DNA from: Strongyloides papillosus
Taxonomy: Eukaryota > Nematoda > Chromadorea > Rhabditida > Strongyloididae
DNA length: 64,000 nt
Direction of reading: 5' to 3'
Assembly: GCA_005656395.1 (NCBI GenBank)
Contig: SRSI01000066.1
Span: forward strand, 310,001-374,000
The notes beneath the pieces are model-generated. The model made no database searches. It was not told the origin of the DNA and saw only the letters and a program-made list of their open reading frames with translations. The position numbers and the translations under genes were made by a program. Each line of letters starts with the position of its first letter. The stretch's first letter is position 1. Shown in pieces: positions 59,380 to 64,000 of this stretch.

Positions 59380-60860
59380 CCGCTACCTCACAATCTAACT
59401 CACATATTTTTCTTAACAATTTATCACTTACAATATATAAGATTATAACATATATCCTTTTGTTAAATGTGGAAATTTTACAAAATTTAAAAAGAAATGT
59501 ATTTTTTAAATTTATTAGATAAAATTATAAGTGTTAATTAAGAAATATAATATTAAATCTTTCTCTTATTTGGTTTATAATTTAAAATGGTTGTCTTTAT
59601 GTAATAAATTTATTTTAAATAATGCACTTATATAACACATTGAAACAATTATTTTTTTAAAGCTGACTAAGTACAAGATAATAAAATTAAAACAATACAA
59701 TTTGTTATGTAAAGAATTTGTATATACTTTAAATAATTTACCATAAAAATAGATCATTTTTTCTTACCTATTTTTGATATATAGAATTTTTATATGTTGT
59801 CATTTGTATTTAAAAATTTACTCATAAATAGCTTTTTGTAACTTTTTTTATAAAGTATAAATATTTTTGTAGAAGATTCATCTATTATAAAGGAAAAAAA
59901 ATTATTCTGTACATGTGATAAATAAGTAATGTAAATATTAAATTTTAAAATATACTTTTTTCTTTAGAATTATCCTTTCTTTTCAACCCTCTTCAAACTT
60001 TCATATGTTACAAAAAATCTGTCATTTCTTGTCTGCTGACACATTTTAACCTAGACAAATGCACCTTCAAAGTTTTTTTTCTATAAACTAAATAAACTCA
60101 TAAATACACTTTTAATAGATTTTTCACTAATAGCAAACTCTCTCTTTACATTCTTCTATCCATTTATCAATTTATATATTTATCCTCGATGCATAGAGCT
60201 TCTGTCCTGTTAGACATACGACTGCCAACATTCACATACATTTTCCAGCTGATTTAAAGTTGGTTGTGTTAAAAAAGAAAAATATTTTTTCTCTACTAAC
60301 ATTCATACATAACCAATAAGCAACCCTTTTTGTGTTTTATTTCTTTTAATATCTATTTATCATACATAAGCGCATACATATTCACTATCTATTCCCATTT
60401 CATATTTTTTGAATCATCTACAAAATTAATGGAGCTATAACATAACTTTATATATAGAAGGTCGTCTTATTAGGAAATAACTTACAAAGATAACTTGATC
60501 AATTTTTAAAAAGTTATGAAATTTAAAAAAAGAGAAAAATGAAAAGAAGAACATTCTTACTAGTTTTATATTTATAACATTAGTTTAAAGTACAATCATT
60601 TTAAAGATTCCTATTAAATTTAAATATAAAATATTTCTACTATTTAAAATTAATATAAAAATTTTATGAAAAAAGCATCAAAATGACTATATTTTTAATA
60701 TAAGATTTAAATTAAAATAAAAAATGCTTTCTTTTAAACAATATAAAATATGAAATTTTCCACTGTTTACCTTTTTTTCAATGTTGTACTTTATTATTTT
60801 CAACGTACTTTGTTGTGGCATGAAGCCAAGTAGTCTTGTAATGCTAATACAGACGAGTTT

Positions 60861-60882
60861 TTTGACCTTTTTAAAGGTCATC
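60861..60882. promoter_or_regulatory. Inverted AAAGGTCA nuclear-receptor half-sites (ER6-like)
   Basis: TGACCTTTTTAAAGGTCA at 60863-60880 reads as TGACCT-N6-AGGTCA, an everted repeat of the canonical nuclear hormone receptor half-site with 8-bp extended arms (TGACCTTT/AAAGGTCA). Nematodes have many nuclear receptors binding AGGTCA-like sites. There is no gene within 600 bp, so it would be a distal element. Confidence 0.4.
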
Positions 60883-61500
60883 AATTGTAGTGATATCATA
60901 TATTGATATTTTAATTAAAAGTGCTACATAAAATTTATATTTGTTTTATCTTATCATAATAAATATTGATAAGAATAAATAGTAATTTTAAGTATTTGCA
61001 ACAAATATGGCTACTATTTGTAATTAAAATTCATGTTCACCTAATAAACTTTTCTTCCATAACTCATGTTTGATCATATGTGTATTTACTTTTAATCACT
61101 CAAATACACTTACACAGCTGTTAAAATTGATCATCTATATTATCTATGCATTAACATATATATAATCCATTTATGAATATAAATTATTACTTTTAAGCAT
61201 TTTTTTTCTGTATATTAACTTTTATAAAATTTAGTTTACATAGAAAAAAAAATATAAAGAAAAAAAAATGCAAAACTAGGTCCCTTTAAATAAAGTTGCA
61301 CTTTTATTTATAAAAAATATAAATAAGAATACACTCATACCAATCTCTGTCTCTATAAAACATACTATTTTTTTCTTTTTAAAGTGCTAAATTTTTCGTA
61401 ATACAAGCAATATTAATTTTAATTATTTCTTATTACTTAATGTAATTTATTGGTTTGTTAAATTGATTGAAGAGATTAGTTTCATAATACGCTTGTTAAA

Positions 61501-61608
61501 ATGGGCGGAAATTACCTTGAAAATTTAGAGAAACAGTTAATAATTATTGGTATTTTTTTGTTCTATTTTATTATACTGATTATAGCTTCAACATCTTTGT
61601 CATTGTAA
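61501..61608 (+). CDS. Candidate 35-residue membrane micropeptide
   Basis: MGGNYLENLEKQLIIIGIFL continues FYFIILIIASTSLSL then TAA: a polar N terminus of 12 residues and one transmembrane helix. The first codons (GGC GGA AAT TAC CTT GAA) are unlike surrounding AT-rich DNA. An in-frame TAG and a splice-acceptor-like ATTAG lie 21 nt upstream, so the start is defined. The layout resembles single-pass regulatory micropeptides, but there is no recognisable homology. TT|GTAAAT near the end could be a splice donor instead of the stop. Confidence 0.3.
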   Translation: MGGNYLENLEKQLIIIGIFLFYFIILIIASTSLSL

Positions 61609-62521
61609 ATATTGCGAAATAGTTTGTTTTAATTAATAAACTTTCCATGTTTTGTTAATTAGTTTTAAAACATTAATATGATGATAGAAATTATTTCAAA
61701 ATAGTTTATCAATTATTTTAATACTATTATTAATTATTCTTTATTGTGTTTATTGTTTTGTTTAAAGTAATTAAAATACTGCCTCAGATAAAGGAAATTT
61801 TTTATGCGTCTAATTTATCTTAACATGTATTAAAATTCTTAAATTTCTCTCGCTTAAAAAAATCTATTATTAATATTATGATATTACTAAACGTATTTTA
61901 AATATAAACTAAGACTTAAGAATGATTTTTTAGTTGCATTGCACTCTATAGGTGAGTGCTTAGTAGTATTAAAATACAACTATAAAGGAAGAAAACAGTT
62001 ATGTAATGACATTCTCCATCTCTTGCTTCTCTATAATAAAAGTGAGGCGGAAGAAATGATATGGTGGTTCTATGAGTAGGTAGACAAAAAGTACCAAAGC
62101 GAATATATACATTAGTCAGTTGTATAAAATATAGGCGATGAAATGTTGAAAAAAGGAAAATCATTAGCATTATGCTACATACCATACCGTTTTTTCTCCC
62201 CATATGCTATTATAATGTATCTATATATTATCATTAGCATTATCATTAAAATATCAATTTTGTTTAAATTTACGCGCCACATTGATAAGAGATATATTTA
62301 AATATTTCCGGAATCAAATAATAAATTATATGAGCATTTAATTTCACGTATATTTTTTAAATATATTTATATATATTTATTGTATTTTCGATTGTCATAT
62401 TTTTAAATTCAGTCGAGAATAATATTTCAAAATACCTATTCATAAATTGCTTTTTTTTCAGAATTTCATTTTATAAATTTGGTCAAAAATATATTAAATT
62501 AATTTATTTTTTAATTGTAAT

Positions 62522-63182
62522 ATGATTTATCAGCCTTCTCATTCTCCAGAGAGTAATTTAAATAAATCCATTTCTCCGGAATCTTCGATACCAATTCACA
62601 TTCAAAGCAATTCCAATCCATTAGATCATAAAAATGTTTATAATTCTCGATCATCATTTATTTTTCCAACATCATTACAGGTATTTTAATAAAAAGTTGG
62701 ATTTTATTTAAATTCTTTTTTAGAAGACAGATAATAAAAATATAGAAGAAACAAACACAAATAGTAATTCAAAGTATATTTTCTCTAAATCAGATTGTTT
62801 TGATTGTATAGATATTTTTGATTTTGAACAAGATGAGCAACAATTAGATATAGGTTATAATAACTCAGATCAAGGATCTTCAAATGATTGTTATTTTTCT
62901 GACGATTGTGAAAGTGATTTTGAAGGCAATCAAAATTATATTGAAAATATTTATAAATGTTTTGATTCTAATATTGATTATGATTGGGGTTTTGAAGAAA
63001 GAACAAGACCAAATGAATTTTCTGATGTCGGTGATATTATTGGTTACGCTAAATTGGTAAAAGCACAAAGAGATGCAGCAATGGGGGAGTTAGATTCACT
63101 GTTAAGTCAAATTGACAGTGTTTTTGGAGTAATAAAAAAAGGTTTTAATATAAAGAAAAATCAGAATAATTTCTCAGGTTAA
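62522..63182 (+). CDS. Acidic protein of unknown function
   Basis: 205 residues from exons 62522..62680 and 62724..63182, joined in phase 0 across a 43-bp intron (CAG|GTATTT..TTTTTAG). Frame stays open through 152 codons of exon 2 despite no early ATG there. The N-terminal exon is Ser/Pro/Asn-rich (QPSHSPESNLNKSISPESS). Exon 2 is strongly acidic (FDCIDIFDFEQDEQQLDIG, CYFSDDCESDFEG) and ends in an amphipathic helix (DIIGYAKLVKAQRDAAMGEL..) plus a basic tail. No family recognised; the profile suggests an adaptor or regulatory protein with a C-terminal coiled coil. TCAG|GTTAAT at the end could be a splice donor, so the C terminus may extend further. Confidence 0.65.
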
Positions 63183-64000
63183 TGTTAATTGGATTATAAG
63201 AAGAATAGAAATGATATCATTTAAAGTACAATGTTTTTTCATAATTTTACATCTATTAATTTTTATTTTTCTACTTATATCTTACAAGATGACGTAACTA
63301 CTATCATTTTTTCTAGCCATTTGTTAAGCACTTACTTAACAACAACATATTTATCCTTGAATCAATTTATTTAAAATTATTGTTATTTAATAATGTCATA
63401 TTTTAATAACATTTGCAGAGTCAATATGCTGTAAAATTGTTTTAATCATATCTTGAAATTGCCTTAACTATCTTTTAAATCGCTAAAATTTGATAATAAA
63501 AAATAAAATACCTTAAAAATAAACAATTTTTAATGTCTATTAGTATAAAATACGATTTAATCTTATTTCTTTAATGCTTTTTTGTATAAATTACAGCAAA
63601 AATGTCTAATTTCTTTTTAAGCTAATTTGGATGCAATATTTGTACTCTTAAATTAATATTTTTAATTTCTCTGATATTAATTAAACTTGCCCTTTTGTTG
63701 TTATTCGACATTATATGTGCCTTATTCTCTTTTCATATTTTGTTTCAATATATTGTAAACATTTTTAAAGTAAAAGATTAAAAAGTGTATAGTTTAATGA
63801 ATAACATTATTATAGAGTGTTTTTTTAATTTTTAATATATATAAATACAAAAAAAATAGAAAATTTGTTTAAATAGTGAAAAAAATAGTGCAAATATTAG
63901 TCATTGATTTATTTCGATGTACACAAATTATAAAATCAGAAAGAAAAAAAATATTTGAAACAACGTAACACAGTTTCATGTTATTTTTAAAATTTTATTA
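63183..64000. other. 3' flank and spacer to window end
   Basis: AT-rich DNA after the acidic-protein gene. No further exon with clear coding character was found, although a continuation of that gene beyond the window is possible. Confidence 0.4.

Larger units (their letters stand above)
56255..62521. other. Long gene-poor region
   Basis: 6.3 kb, AT-rich. Notable items: C-rich strand-biased stretch 59960-60420, inverted nuclear-receptor half-sites (60861-60882), a 15-bp palindrome (59365-59379), a candidate membrane micropeptide ORF (61501-61608) and a less AT-rich patch at 61940-62210 where TCATTAGCATTAT occurs twice. No standard RNA gene or repeat family recognised. Confidence 0.5.

Noticed and set aside
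60687..60899. 70-codon minus-strand ORF
   Set aside because: No protein character; it overlaps the nuclear-receptor-type palindrome.
61946..62203. 85-codon minus-strand ORF and a let-7-like string (tgagtaggtag)
   Set aside because: The string differs from let-7 (TGAGGTAGTAGG) and no hairpin precursor surrounds it. The ORF has no recognisable features.
1..64000. tRNA, rRNA, snRNA, spliced-leader RNA, transposon and CRISPR signatures
   Set aside because: Read by eye for conserved motifs (T-loop GTTCRA, snRNA conserved boxes, transposase or reverse-transcriptase motifs, spaced repeats); none convincing. A covariance-model scan would be more sensitive.

Overview
The window is nuclear DNA of a very AT-rich nematode. 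Introns are tiny (mostly 43-60 bp) with GT..AG ends and T-rich TTTTAG-type acceptors, and intergenic DNA is close to 80 percent A+T. Together with the gene content this points to Strongyloididae (Strongyloides or a close relative). That placement is inferred from composition, intron style and protein families, not from a database match. All gene models were spliced by eye, with reading frame checked across each junction.

Layout, left to right. 0-3.5 kb: the 3' end of a hunchback-type zinc-finger gene (+) faces a cytosolic HSP70 gene (-) that has three perfect heat-shock elements upstream. 3.5-7.2 kb: no gene, but distal heat-shock and CRE-like sites. 7.2-10.9 kb: three secreted-protein genes in a row on +: a serine protease with an unusual specificity pocket, a vWA/C-type-lectin protein and a small Cys-rich protein. 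11.3-12.0 kb: a broken gene (-). 12.9-17.1 kb: a SSAT-like acetyltransferase (+), then a minimal POU-homeodomain factor, a candidate membrane micropeptide and an SH2 tyrosine kinase (all -). 17.5-20.2 kb: HELQ helicase (+). 20.7-26.6 kb: four head-to-tail genes on - (UBX/UAS protein, Ariadne ubiquitin ligase, SWEET sugar transporter, RRP1). 26.9-27.8 kb: ZNHIT1 (+).

27.8-33.5 kb is gene-poor. It is followed by a FAM43-type PTB protein (+) facing tropomodulin (-). 36.6-42.8 kb is again gene-poor, then come an F-box protein (+), GnT-I (-), a divergent Cys-loop receptor (-), a Ser/Pro-rich protein (+), a small ORF and a RECQL helicase (-), and an SLC10 transporter (+). 56.3-62.5 kb is gene-poor with a candidate micropeptide, and an uncharacterised acidic protein lies at 62.5-63.2 kb.

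The window mixes conserved housekeeping genes (HSP70, RRP1, ZNHIT1, ARI, HELQ, RECQL, GnT-I, UBX) with nematode-typical genes (secreted protease and lectin, SH2 kinase, orphan receptor). No prokaryote-like operon, mobile element, tRNA, rRNA or CRISPR array was recognised. The points most worth a second look are the kinase without an activation-loop tyrosine, the protease with Arg at the S1-pocket position, two or three unannotated micropeptide-size ORFs, the operon-like minus-strand runs, and several compact structured or palindromic elements in otherwise featureless DNA.
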